Below are positions 1 to 10,923 of a stretch of DNA of 64,000 bases, in pieces (within the stretch, counting starts at the first letter, position 1; the number at the start of each line of letters is the position of its first letter). A model generated the notes under the pieces. The model had not been told where the DNA came from. It was given only the letters and a program-made list of their open reading frames with translations, and made no database searches. The DNA comes from Marthasterias glacialis (Eukaryota > Echinodermata > Asteroidea > Forcipulatida > Asteriidae). The stretch covers positions 1,860,001 through 1,924,000 of the forward strand of contig OU452228.1 of NCBI GenBank assembly GCA_911728455.2, given 5' to 3'. The translations under genes were made by a program, and so were the position numbers.

Positions 1-590
1 TACTAGCTTTTACTCTCTGTTATTTTAATGAATCAAAAATTAATGAACTCCTAATTGACTTGTCTAAAATATTCTTTTATTCAGGAGGGGGGGGGGCTTA
101 AATTACATGTCTACCAGTGGCTCTGAACTTATGTTCATGTATGAATGTCCACAAATTTGTAAAATTATCTAAAATCTTTGTAAATAAAAAGATGTCATGT
201 AAAATTGAAAGAAAAAAGTTCCCGATGTGCATTATTTATTTTATTTAGGGTAACATTAATAATGGTGGATTGCATAAAAAAGTTGCACAAGGTCAGATGA
301 GGTCACTGCCCATTATGCTCAAAAGGTTTCTACAAGCATGTGCGCATAGCAGGAAGCCAATCAGAGTTGTTTTTTCAGTATCTCCCTTGTAGGGGTGGGG
401 TATAACAAAGGACATAGTTGCGCTGTTCTCTCGCTAGTCTTGTTTCCAAGACCTTTGCATTTTGCCATTAGCCGAAATGGATCAATACTGACTTACAGAG
501 GGCGCTATCTTCAGACAGCGCTTATTATTGATGTATCTGATCGAGATCAGTGATCATGGGCCGGGTGATGGCGCCCTGTACGCCAGCCGC
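1..590. other. Non-coding flank, no gene seen
   Basis: AT-rich sequence with a G-homopolymer near 86-97 and a short GAGGGCGCTATC / GACAGCGCTT inverted motif near 498-524. No reading frame here resembles a known protein. Confidence 0.5.
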
Positions 591-631
591 ATTGATCTCC
601 ATCAATACTGTCAGCATTAATGGAGATCAAT
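591..631. repeat. Perfect 12-bp hairpin (ATTGATCTCCAT)
   Basis: ATTGATCTCCAT at 591-602 is exactly inverted at 620-631 with a 17-nt loop. It is probably the core of a small foldback element. No function is claimed. Confidence 0.6.
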
Positions 632-931
632 GGCAAGCCTGAACATCTATCCTCACACTTCGAGACGCGTGATTAACGCCAGATATTTATTACCGGCCTT
701 TAGAACCTGCCGGTTCCTGCCACATGTATCTTTACCACTACATGTTATAATAATGTCTGTGTATGGTCACCACACAAGACTCATTCTGGCGGGTCTGACC
801 CCTCTGATCTCTGGCTGACCACGGTGCATGACGTCATGATGAAAAACTTTCTTAAAAGCCGCGATTACAGTAAATATAAATAAGTAACATATTTTACAGA
901 TTATTGAAGAAATTGTTTTGACTTCATTCAA

Positions 932-1705
932 TAGACCGATTGCTGCGCGACCCACGTCACGTGACCTATTGTGTGTATTAAATGTAAACAAACACGACGT
1001 CCTCTATAGTGCGGTACGGGACATGATGATTGTTGCATTTGTTTATTTGATCGAGGCTTTTCTTTCTCGAAATCTGTGGAAAATATTCCAGAGTTTGTAC
1101 CAGAGACCTTCGAGTGGTTGAATGAAGCCAGTACGGACAGTTCCAGCAAGTCTTGGAAATTGTACAAGTACCGTATAAATGTGCACGGACAGTGCACGAC
1201 GGAACATTAGGCCAGACGACCGCGATCACCACACACTTTTCAACACAAGAATTTCAAAGTTTTGAAGCTGAAGCATCCAAAGAAATTGCTTTCCAAAACT
1301 GTGTGATTACTTTGCCTAGCTGAGGCTAGGTATAAATGCTCACTTATCCAACGTTATTTACCGCCCCCTTTTTTTCCTACATTGATTTAGGCCTACATTA
1401 CAAACAAAATATCAGGCGGGTGTCTACATAGTCGTCCGACGCCGGTGGTGCATCTCAAAATAAACCTCTTTTGCAGTAGAATACTGGTAGTTTATGAAAC
1501 AGTAATGTGGTTAGTATCAATGTAACAACATACAACTTCAATAAAATGGCTTAGTAACTGTGTTATTATTACCAAAAAATGAATTTTGGTGTGACTCTGT
1601 CGGTCACGGCATGTATTTGCACATAGTTTGCCATCAGCTCAGATGACGTATTACCCACAAAAGGTCACGTGATGACACGTAAACACTGGTCGCGCAGTCG
1701 GTCTA
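932..1705 (+). mobile_element. TIR DNA element copy 1 (GACCGATTGCGCGAC family), full length
   Basis: A 770-bp non-coding element (934-1703) flanked by TA on both sides. It begins GACCGATTGCTGCGCGAC and ends with the inverse, GTCGCGCAGTCGGTC. Copies 2-7 share the interior: a TCGAGGCTTTTCTTTC block, CCAGAGTTTGTAC, a CCAAAACTGTGTGATT block and CACGTGAC near both ends. The TA target suggests a 2-bp-TSD cut-and-paste superfamily (mariner-like or ISL2EU-like). No transposase frame is present, so it is non-autonomous. Orientation here is arbitrarily called plus. Confidence 0.8.
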
Positions 1706-2493
1706 TTGAGTAATTTCTCCGCGAACTAAAACATTTTCAGACATAAAAAGACATTACAAAATACATGAATAACACAATAAGTTGTAGTAGTACCACACTG
1801 GTATACGTAACACTACCATAATATTGTTTCATCTATGGAGTAGTGACTATACAAGGGTTATCTCTATCATTGCCAAAGCAAGAAACGGAAAGGCTTGTTA
1901 TTATAACACATGCAAAAAATAGATCAGCAGAGTACGAAAAAAATACATTTCTATCCAATGAAAGGCTATTGGGTTTGTTAGACCAGTGCCTGTACGGACA
2001 AATTACCACAGTCTAACGGTATGCCTGTGCGCCGGCGGTGTTTGGATCGTGGATTTATAAATTAGGCCCTTTTCAAAATCACGGCTTCGGCTATGGTCTC
2101 AGGTTTGAGGCTTCGTCAGTTGCTGCATTAACACCGAGAATGGCTTGACCCAAGACTATCGTCTTGCATGACGTAGAACTCGGTATTTTCGCGCGCTGTG
2201 ATTGGTTCAAAGTCAAAACATGTACTGCGTAATCGGAGATGGTTCTTGTTGCTCTGTGACGTCATGATTGTGAGCGTGTGGTAACAACGGACGTTGTGTG
2301 TTGATAAAAAAAATCCACCTCTGAAGATTCAATGCTATCCATCCCAGTAAAACTTCATCGCGAACGGTGAAGATCATTGGGTTGAGGAATAATAGTTTTA
2401 GTAGTCAATTGTCAGTGAGAAAAGTTTCCGTTGTGTGATACCTGGTGTGTAATCACTATGGACGATGTAGAGAAATAAAATGAAGTCATAAAA
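1706..2493. other. Upstream region of the speriolin gene
   Basis: Between the TIR element and the speriolin ATG. It should contain the promoter and 5' UTR. There is an inverted CCAAT-type motif (TGATTGGTT) near 2199 and a CRE-like TGACGTCA near 2260. The start of transcription cannot be placed. Confidence 0.4.
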
Positions 2494-3613
2494 ATGGCCC
2501 AAGACAACCACCTACAGGATCTTGATGATGTTTTTCCATCTCTAAGACTGTCTGATATTAGGACACCAGATGGAGGATCACTTCATAGCGAAGGTGAGAC
2601 TGTCGGGTCTGATCATGAGGGGACGTTTGGTCCAGCCACAGCTGCAGCCGAGTTGGGAGACCAGTACCAACAGCAACTTCCAACCGTCCCATTAGATAAG
2701 GGAGGTAGTGAGTTGAGCAAAGATGTATACGATCTAAAGGAGGAGAACCACTTACTCCGACAAAAGCTGCAGCAGTTGCAAAGAAACTCCAACCTGAAAC
2801 AGGTGGCTCTCATCGGCACTGTCATCTCATGGTTTGGAGAAAAGGGTTTATTGGATGATAATGGAGAGGATACAGCTCAGAGACTTGCATCATTGATGAT
2901 GTCTGCTCGTACAACTGAGCAGTTGGTCCGATCAGCCGCGGAGATATGTCAGCATGTCTTGAAGTCAACTGCGATGAATGGAAATGATGTTGCCACGGCT
3001 GAACGGGAAATTGAAAAAGACGAAACGTCAGAATGGCTTAGTGGAAGTTTAGGAAGTACTTTTAATCCACCATTCTCTTCTTCCCGAAAAGGCAAGATAG
3101 GTTCAGCTCATGTAGGACATAATGAAGCATCGATCGCAGAAGGGAAATATTGTCACAAGTCAATCTTAAACTGTCAAAAAGATGAAAATCACACAAGAGA
3201 TGCTTTCGAAGAAGGTGTATATCGTCTTGACACACGTCTTCGTCGGATGCAGAAAGCAGCCGAAGATCTTGACGACAGACATTTAGAGACGAGGTGCAAC
3301 ATAACCCGGCTGCGTCAGAATGCCATCAAGCGGTTCAGGGTCTGGAAAGCAATATCAAGTTCTCATGACTCAGCGGCAGATCAGGTGCCTAGTAGAGAGG
3401 CAAGGAATGTGTTTTACAATGAACAACCTCGGCTAACCCCAACGCCATTGACACAACACTCCACGGAATACTTCCAGGAAAAAGAAACAAGTTCCGTACC
3501 CAGAGGATTTTATCCCAATCAGACGATACTTGGTGAGATTGCCTTCCAGGTTGAGAGGCGCATCCTTGCATTTGTGTTCCAACGAGAGAGGATACTATAC
3601 GGCTATAACTTGG
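2494..3613 (+). CDS. SPATC1: Speriolin exon 1 (residues 1-373)
   Basis: Starts at the ATG and ends before GTGAGA (donor at 3614). The open frame continues to 3672 by read-through into the intron, adding 19 residues unlike the family. The exon ends just after ILYGYNL, one base into the next codon. Confidence 0.85.
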
Positions 3614-4940
3614 GTGAGATATTGTGTTTGTGTGAGACGTCAACGGAAGACGCTTCACCCCGCTTCTGTTAAAGTTGAATCGCCTTAGATTATTTCTCCG
3701 AACGAATTTTGACAGAATGATTATGCCGTTTCTAAAAGGAAAAACACGGTACTCTTCACATTATGTCACGGACAATGCAAAAAAAAATTATCTCATGCAA
3801 TTTGTTTGTAAATTAATGTGAGATAAAAGTGTCGGGTCCTCACAATGTATCTAATAACGGTATGATTACTAAGTCGACATTTTTTTGATAAGTACTGATT
3901 CAACATTTCATTTTGATATAACATTATTTCTCAGTGCTACGCAAAGTTTTATTCAATATTTTTAAAATAGCATACATTTGGCAAGCAATCGGGCAATGCA
4001 TTTTATACTGTTACGCCATTGTGCTTAGGGCCAAACCATTGTCAATCGACTACAATCGTTCTTTAGAGTAATCTTTGGGAACACATTCGCAGAAAAAAGG
4101 TGACATGAAGACAACCCAGTTGTATTATGATGGAACTATAAAGCAGTAAATCACATGGACAAAAAGAACCTTAATAATCTCTTGGTCTTAAAATATTCTA
4201 ATCCAGGTAATCTCGATCTCGTGATCCGGACGTATCTAGACAAAGGCTCACGTTCATCGCTCCAGCGTAGGTACGATCTCATAATGGACGTGTTACGAGG
4301 CTACGGCTGGATGAGAGGGCGTCACCCACAATACGTCGCCGATATGATTAAAAGACACGGCACGTTTCAGGATGTGGAAACGTCCCGAACGGATGCTATA
4401 AAAAGAGGTAGGAAAACTTGATCGAAGTTATGGAATGCGTCAGTCAGTTGATTTAAAACAGTCTCGGTTTTGTTTTCTATTTTTAAGCCACAGGTTTCCA
4501 ACATTATCTATTGTTATACATGCATCTTTGAACGTTTTAAAATTGTCTCGTGAGAAAATTCAATCAAATAACTTGGGGAGGGGAGGGGTACCATACTCAA
4601 ATGAAAACGGGAAGACCGTGACAGACTCGTGGAAGCCACGCGAACGCACTCAAAATACTGCAGCCAATACCCTTTAACAGTAATTCATAATCCATAATTT
4701 CTAAGGTCCCCATCCCCTCTCCACCACGGAACTTCATCCTGATGAAACAATCATAGATCATGCCCCATGACAAACTGGGTTTCCTGTATTTTATTCTACC
4801 CAGGATGGAGTAACCCGAGTGAGTTGAAACGGGGTGTCCTGTGTATCTGCCCAGTACGGGAAGTTCTCGACATGTTGGTGATACTGGACTGTCTTCTCCA
4901 CATGGCACGCAACGACGGACAACCAGTTTTCCTGTGGTAG
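2494..4940 (+). CDS. SPATC1: Speriolin (SPATC1/SPATC1L) family protein, 3 exons, 505 aa
   Basis: Three coding exons: 2494-3613, 4147-4407 and 4804-4940, joined in phase 1 and phase 1. The product has an acidic N-terminus, a predicted coiled coil at residues ~76-100 (KEENHLLRQKLQQLQ), a low-complexity middle, and a C-terminal speriolin domain from residue ~347 to the end. That domain carries GEIAFQVERRILAFVF, then ILYGYNL, then DVLRGYGW...HPQYVADMIKRHG, and ends LVILDCLLHMARNDGQPVFLW. In mammals the family ends in a very similar Leu-rich/Asp-Gly-x-Pro-x-Phe-x-Trp motif. Speriolin is a testis and sperm centrosome protein known to bind CDC20, and SPATC1L sits at the sperm head-tail junction. The symbol is by family, since SPATC1 and SPATC1L arose within vertebrates. 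The ATG at 2494 is the first in the open frame. Confidence 0.85.
4147..4407 (+). CDS. SPATC1: Speriolin exon 2
   Basis: Acceptor AAGCAG at 4141-4146, donor GTAGGA at 4408. It encodes VNHMDKKNLNN through DAIKR in phase with both neighbours. Read-through would stop at 4421. The core RRYDLIMDVLRGYGW plus HPQYVADMIKRHG matches the middle of the speriolin C-terminal domain. Confidence 0.85.
4804..4940 (+). CDS. SPATC1: Speriolin exon 3 (C-terminus and stop)
   Basis: Acceptor CTACCCAG ends at 4803. Phase 1 joins GGA-TGG and the frame runs to TAG at 4938-4940. It encodes 44 residues ending GQPVFLW. The family-typical ending is what identified this exon, which is too short to stand out as an ORF. 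Confidence 0.87.
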
Positions 4941-6106
4941 CTTCTCTCCTTGGATTAGAAAGTTCGATGCTTGTTATTGCTTATACGAACTGCATAGTAA
5001 TCCAAATAATTTGCTATTAATATATGTCACAATACCGACTTCTTACCTTACCTACAATTATGGGTATAGGGTGGGTGGATTAATGTCAATGTTTGGCAAT
5101 AACACTTTGAAAAGTTTTTGAGCTTTTTTCAAGTCTTTATTTTCTGTTTTATATACCAACTTCACATTCAACATCTTCATTGGTAATTTTGAAGTTTATA
5201 TTTAATGTGGTTAACTTGGCCACCTATGGGTGGCCTAAGTGTGTTATTTAGTTTTCATAATGAAACAAAAAATCAGTCGTTGATTTCACATCACAAGTGT
5301 TCCAACTCTACAAATACATGTTTTGAAAGGAAACAACTTAGGACATGGCCTATTTCCAATCTGTGTTTTTATTTTACTATTGTGGTTGTCAATAGCTACA
5401 TGTAGAAATTTTAAAAGATGTCTAAATTATTAGAAATAATTAACATTTAATTGTTCTAAAACGGCAAAAAATGTTTTGTATTAAGTTCTCAATGTTTGAT
5501 TTGATGAAACTATCAAGATAATATACTTCGAAACACAACATCTCTGTGCATGTATAAAAAATTATGTACGACTGCAACCACAGTACTCACGGTCTTTCAT
5601 GTTCAACACCTTGAACTGAAAAAGTTGGTTTAACATGACCACATGATATTACAAAATTAGGTATACAGCCAGTATTGCAGATCTCAAATTGTATCCATGC
5701 TATAGATATGCCATCCTGAGAAAATGGCATTTCTGTTAACATTCCACAATATCTATATGCTCAGTTTTAAGAGGCATCTACAATACATCTCTTCAATACC
5801 AGGCCTGTTATTGTAGGTTGCAAATCTCGAATGCTAAAATGTCTCCGAATCACTTATGTGGGTATAGGCTCCCTCCACAGGAAGGTACAAGTCTGGTACA
5901 GATAGCATGGCATGCCTACTCCTGGTTTCTCCAATCCTATTCGAATCAGTACCGCACAGGAAAGTACTTTTGCTTGCATATATGGTGCCAGACATATTCC
6001 AGTTTGAGAGTCCAGAAGCATGGGTGATTGCATTACTGCATTCACACACCAAGGATGTTGCCGAGTAAGGGACAGAAACTACAATGTACATAAGAAGAAG
6101 AGGTGG
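4941..6106. other. Intergenic: convergent 3' ends of speriolin and Tim8
   Basis: No coding exon recognised. The region should hold both 3' UTRs. No clear canonical poly(A) signal could be assigned to either gene. Confidence 0.45.
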
Positions 6107-6283
6107 TTAATGTCCTGCCTGTTTACTGATGAGCTGTTGGAATCTATTCGTCATCGTTAGCGTTGAATCAATGAATCGATCTACACAGTTGACCAAGCAG
6201 GTTTCTGTCTTGCTATCCAGCTTGTTACTAGGCTTGTCTACACATTTGTCCCAGCAAACATCTGTAAACGTGTGCACCTGATT
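6107..6283 (-). CDS. TIMM8: Tim8 exon 2 (twin CX3C motif, stop)
   Basis: On the minus strand the acceptor reads GATTTTCAG just above 6283. The exon gives 58 codons and a TAA (complement of 6107-6109). All four conserved cysteines are in this exon. The C-terminus is QQLISKQAGH. Confidence 0.92.
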   Translation of the reverse strand, partial: NQVHTFTDVCWDKCVDKPSNKLDSKTETCLVNCVDRFIDSTLTMTNRFQQLISKQAGH

Positions 6284-8986
6284 CTGAAAATCAATTAAAA
6301 GGATAAATTAAGAGTGAAATTAGTTGAATACAGTATACAATTTTAAGGGATAGTGTGACAGTGTGATGCTGTGGATCATACTTAAAGGGCCCATGAAGAG
6401 GTTTTTTGTCACGGAACATTTTTGTGGCTTAATATATGGTTTGAAATTAACAAAACATAGTATTGACTATTTTGATGTGTCTGTTATGCGTTAATACACT
6501 TTAATTGAGCCCCGAAAATGTGTGTCAGCTGATTGCGCAATGATCCATGATGTAGGCTGTGGTAAAACATTTCAAAGACAGCTCTGGTGCCGAGTGGTCA
6601 ACAATGCATTGTATGTTATTGTCACACACATGGCCCTGGTCAGCCGTTCCACTGTCTACGTCACAGATTTTATGTTACTGAGGAAGGGTGGGCGGAGCAT
6701 GGCAACCCCCTAATTTTAGAAATCGTTATTTCTACAATTAATACGCATGTAAACAATGTGAAAAAAGTAAAGATATACTATAATGGGGCATACTTTATTT
6801 TTTTTAACCAATAAAAAAAAAAAATTCATGGGACCTTTAATGTTGTTCAGGATGTTTGTATGTATGTGAAGGTGACAATGGAAGCCAACATTTTTGTTTT
6901 GATTCTTTTATCTGAATAAGGTCCAGACTAGCTGCGATAATTGTTTCTCATGGTCACGTCCCTCAGGCCGAAAAATTTAGGCAAAATGTTTTGACTTTCT
7001 TTTCTTCAAAATGTTAAATGTAGGCCTATCCAATTGGGTATATTTAAAATATTTTTAATAAGGTCTACAAAATTTGCCAAATTTTAACCGGTGGTTTGTT
7101 GTAACCCTTTGGTCTAGGACCGTCCGATCGAGGGTTACGATTTGCCCAACTAAGTCAATACCAAAAAGTTCCTTCCTACATATGATTTTTCACTGATGCA
7201 AGGTCAAGACCATACGATCCTTCTTGAATTGTGCCATGATTTTTCTTTGCGGCTTGAGTTGCATTTAAGAATGTGAATCTTCGGTGGTTTCTTCAAGGAA
7301 TCAATTAAGTGCAACAACTCTAATTGATTAAATTAATATGTATGTCTAAAATTGTTGTTTTCCATTTGAGTTTCATATGTAAAATTGCAATTCAAAAATG
7401 CAATGTTTACCATAGGCCTAAGGTTTCAGCCAGATTGTCAAAACACTGTATAACACAATCAAGTATTACTATCAGTAACTTAGTGGTGAATATGATTTAA
7501 GAAAGCAAATTTATTATTTATCATTATTATTTTGTATGAAACATTATTACATAAATACAGTGCTTTAACAATAACACACACTGGTGAATGGGTAAAACAC
7601 AAGTGATATTCTTTATCCCCGAAGCAATTCTAACATCTAATAAATATCATTTATACCCCATTATGCAATTATGTGCGCATACGTTTGCAATGTCATGAAT
7701 TTTATTGCATACTTTGTCGCATACCTTTGAAATAATTTTTTAATGATATGGGGAGTTTCTTGCATCCAGTCTAAGTGTAGGTGCACATAAAGGCAACCTT
7801 GTCACCATGGGCACGCCATATTGATACGTCGTCTCTAACCCCTGGAAGGGAAGCACCGAAAAACAACGCAGATTGGCTCCCAAAACTGACTGCTTTGCGC
7901 GCACGCTTGTTAAAAACTTTTGAGCACCCTAGGGCACTTGTAGGGGCACTTAGTAAACGCGTGTCAAAACGAGTATGCGCGTCGCAAAATGCAAGTATTT
8001 TGATGCGATCTTATTTTAAATAAAGAATATTAATTAGAAATGAATCATTTTTCTGCGGTCACCCTTAACTGTATACAATTAGACAGGTCACAAATCAAAG
8101 AAGAATTAGCGGGGACCAGTTGTTCTATGATTTGATGCCTATTTTGCAGGATACCATACTTAAACGCCGCGTAGAGTGGATCGGCCACAGGCCTACATGT
8201 AATTAAAATCTCCCATATTTTGGGAGATTTTCTTGTCACAATTCCAGGGGTTATGATCGAGCCAACCTCGGTACCAAAAAAATGGCGGGCGAGATCAATT
8301 ACCCCTGGTAACGAGGTTGACATACACGACATACTCCCTGGGTCACTGACAAATTATTCATAAATATGACATCAGCCCAAAGTATGCAATAAAGTCACAA
8401 CATTGCATACATTTCCACATATATTTGCGAATAATTTCACAACATTGCAAACATATTTGCACATAATTATTTGCAAATAATTTCACGACATCACATACAT
8501 TTTCCCACATAATTGCGGTATGCGATGACGTTCCTTCCGGCCCATGCCACCATTCATACTATGAGTATATTTGCGATGTCGTTCCTTCCGGCCCATGCCA
8601 CCATTCATACTATGAGTATATTTGCGATGTCATGAATTTTATTGCATACTTTGTCACATAGTTGAATAAAATGACGTCATATTTATGGATAATTGGTAGT
8701 GGCCAGGCCCCTTTATGTGTACCCAGGCCTCGAAATTACCGACGGCACCGACGGCAATTGCCGCGATGCCCTCGAAATCAACCAAAATTCACGGCAATAT
8801 ATTGCCGTGCCCTTTTTGTCCAACTGCCGTCGGTGCCCTTTTGAAAAATTGTAACATGCATATTAAATGCCAAAATACCCGCTTTGAAAGAGACAATCAG
8901 GCGAGAAAAATGGTCGTTGAACAATTGAAAAAAGCTTCCCCAGCTTTATATCGCGCAAAAGAACGGACAAAATTGACTTACAGCGC

Positions 8987-9018
<32 letters not shown>

Positions 9019-10615
9019 AACTCGTCCTTGCTCTAGCGGTTGGTTCAATGCAACCCACGTTTCGTGTGGGCCGCATTGCAGTCCTAAGGATATGTAGGAA
9101 AATCCCCATACGAAACCGCTGGTGTCCATGTGCGATAGTTAGTGTTAAAATAAACTTTCATTGGTACCCGTACAGTAGAACCATGGCCCCATGTTGCACA
9201 CGACTGGCGTCCTGTATACTGTGTGCGTGTTTGTTAACTCTATGGTGTTTAGAAAGTTTCCCTCATGTGGTATGTCGTTTGTTGTTTAAAATGGCTCCTG
9301 GTGTGTGTACGTGTGTGTACGATCGACGACCAGCTATTATGAAGTTTGTGTCGCGTTCACCACAGTTTTAGTACATTTGGCGGCAGCAAAATAAAAGGTA
9401 ACGTAGAGTATGCGTAAAATGAATAAAATAACACTCCTTTTTATTTACGGGCCCAGAATGGAGATGATAATTTGTAAAGGGTAAGAATTCATTAATTATT
9501 TTCACCATCGAGACTCAAAAAACTAGCGCAGTTTGCATTTTGTTAAATTAAGTTTTTGCCGTGGTGCCCCCCAAATTTCACAAAATTGCTGCGGTGCCCT
9601 TGTTACACTTACAAAATTGCTGCAATGCCCTTCAAATTTGAGAAAAAGCAAGGCACTTATTGCCGTGCCTTTTTCAACACGAAGTTCGAGGCCTGGTGTA
9701 CCTAGACATAGACTGGATGCAAGAAACTCCCCAGATCATTAAAAATTTTATTCAAAAAAGGCAACGCAAAAATGCTGTATCCGGCTGCCGCTTTATCTCC
9801 CTTAATTAAGGTCAAATTATAGACCCAGTAACTGGGGCACTGAACTTCTGTACAACCGATAATGTCAACATCTCAAAAAAGGAGTTCAGCGCCCAGTTAC
9901 TGGGTCTAGTCAAATTATAATCCTTAATGTCCAGAAAGTTTACAGAATATATACAAAGAGGAACAGGCACTTTGAATGATTACAAAGTGTCAATGTCATG
10001 AAAAATAACCAATGTTCACGTCAATGTTGGGCTTGACAACGCTATTCCCTAAACACCATTCTAGTTCCTTTCCTTTGCTTTGGGCACAAAAGTGCGAAAG
10101 TTCCAGCCGCGCGATGAAATGTCCACTTGATTTTTCTTTTTTTAAAGGTCAATAATTAGTGCTTTAGCTACCAATTCCTGGAAACAAAGCCCAACATCCA
10201 TTAAAAAATCTAAAAAATCCCTTAGAAAGTGGCAGTTGGATATGGAAACTTTTCCCGCAAGGCATGACTATGAATCATTATTCATAGTCTTGCCTTTTTT
10301 GAGTTGTCGTGAAGTTGCCTTGAGTTGTCGTGAAACCATTGAGTTGATGCTAAATAGTGTGATTCACTTAACCAACTTCAAACAATTTACACAGTGAGTC
10401 CGCAAATACACAGATGACAAGCAGCTGGAGCAAGACTAGACGTAGACGACGAGTAACTTACTTTTTTTCACGTAACAGTAACACATGCAATTGCAATATA
10501 GTCAAATGTGACTTACCTGAAATTTTGCTTTTTGACCTTCGATTTCCAGAAAGGCTTTCAACTCCGCATCGCCTCCTTCTGCTCCTCCACCAAATGCGGG
10601 GTTACCAAACGACAT
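6107..10615 (-). CDS. TIMM8: Mitochondrial import inner membrane translocase subunit Tim8, 2 exons, 91 aa
   Basis: Minus-strand gene with exon 1 at 10615-10517 and exon 2 at 6283-6107, both phase 0. The protein starts MSFGNPAFGGG, continues with the amphipathic LKAFLEIEGQKAKFQ, and has the twin CX3C motif of small TIM chaperones: Cys43-WDK-Cys47 and Cys62-LVN-Cys66, with 14 residues between pairs. NKLDS between the pairs and VDRFIDS after them are typical of Tim8. Known role: Tim8 pairs with Tim13 as a hexameric chaperone in the intermembrane space that escorts hydrophobic precursors, including Tim23. Import uses the MIA40 disulfide relay. Length matches the family (about 90-97 aa). The 4.2 kb intron is full of transposon remnants. 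Confidence 0.92.
6382..6840. mobile_element. TTAA-flanked TIR element (MITE), 451 bp
   Basis: TTAA at 6382-6385 and 6837-6840 bounds an element starting AGGGCCCATGAA and ending TTCATGGGACCT. The termini are inverted with one mismatch. The TTAA duplication is typical of piggyBac-type insertion. No transposase. Lies in the Tim8 intron. Confidence 0.7.
6841..8521. other. Tim8 intron, repeat-rich, no exon seen
   Basis: AT-rich. A 40-bp stretch around 7688-7727 (GTCATGAATTTTATTGCATA) recurs near 8618-8662, and its inverse lies near 8381-8410. This points to decayed hairpin-type elements. The antisense frame at 8045-8332 resembles nothing I recognise. Confidence 0.45.
8522..8632. repeat. Tandem duplication, 51-bp unit, two copies
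   Basis: GTTCCTTCCGGCCCATGCC begins at 8530 and again at 8581. The two 51-bp units are nearly identical, so this is a recent local duplication in the Tim8 intron. Confidence 0.75.
8717..9702. mobile_element. Non-autonomous hAT element (972 bp) with 7-bp target duplication
   Basis: The element at 8724-9695 starts CAGGCCTCGAA and ends TTCGAGGCCTG, the CAGG...CCTG signature of hAT transposons. GTGTACC flanks it directly on both sides (8717-8723, 9696-9702); hAT duplications are usually 8 bp. Subterminal GCCGTGCCC and GGCAATTGCCG motifs repeat at both ends. No transposase frame. It sits in the Tim8 intron. Confidence 0.82.
8987..9015. repeat. (TG)n microsatellite
   Basis: About 14 uninterrupted TG units inside the hAT element. 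Confidence 0.95.
9811..9917. mobile_element. 89-bp palindromic MITE with 9-bp target duplication
   Basis: TAGACCCAGTAACTGGG at 9820 is inverted at 9908, giving arms of about 27 bp. GTCAAATTA flanks both sides (9811-9819 and 9909-9917). A 9-bp duplication is typical of Mutator-like elements. Confidence 0.78.
10259..10296. repeat. 17-bp-arm hairpin followed by T-run
   Basis: AAGGCATGACTATGAAT at 10259-10275 is inverted at 10280-10296 with one mismatch and a 4-nt loop. A T-run follows. In a eukaryotic intron this is best read as a small foldback repeat. Confidence 0.65.
10517..10615 (-). CDS. TIMM8: Tim8 exon 1 (N-terminus)
   Basis: The ATG is the complement of 10613-10615. The exon is 33 codons long and ends FQ before a strong GTAAGT donor (complement of 10511-10516). 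The phase-0 join to exon 2 gives AKFQ-NQVHTF, the usual Tim8 junction region. Confidence 0.88.
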
Positions 10616-10923
10616 TATGCATACAAGTATTGAGTAAACCTTAAAGATTTGGTAAATCTTGCCTCTGCAGTTTTACAATCCAACCTACCCGGTGTCGGTT
10701 GATGTTGTTCTTAACCCTGTTCTCGCTTAGAGAGAGTGCAGTGTATATCGCCGGCGCCGTGGTCGCATCGTTAACATCATGGGGTCGATATTATTGGAGA
10801 CGAGTTGCTCAGCTCACGTGTTGACCTATGACATAAACATTTTTTGATAAAACCAATCCTGTTGGTAGGTGATGACGTTTTGGAGCCGGAAGTGCGGTGT
10901 AGGAATGCTCATGATGTAATAAA
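10616..10923. other. Tim8 upstream region
   Basis: Contains the probable Tim8 promoter on the minus strand and a GC-rich patch near 10750-10770. The stretch 10856-10891 (GTGATGACGTTTTGGAGCC) recurs near 60877-60905, so part of it is a dispersed repeat. Confidence 0.45.

Noticed and set aside
918..1232. Overlapping short frames on both strands near 1 kb, and similar ones at 11384, 35076 and 63735
   Set aside because: All lie in copies of the same non-coding TIR element. The frames are shared because the DNA is repeated and differ by stops and shifts.
4597..4908. Antisense 103-codon frame
   Set aside because: It overlaps the speriolin exon 3 sequence, which has clear family similarity on the plus strand.
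8045..8332. Antisense 95-codon frame in the Tim8 intron
   Set aside because: No recognised motif, repeat-rich surroundings, no splice partners found.
10259..10310. Hairpin plus T-run resembling a bacterial terminator
   Set aside because: The window is eukaryotic and the hairpin lies in the Tim8 intron. It is better explained as a foldback repeat.
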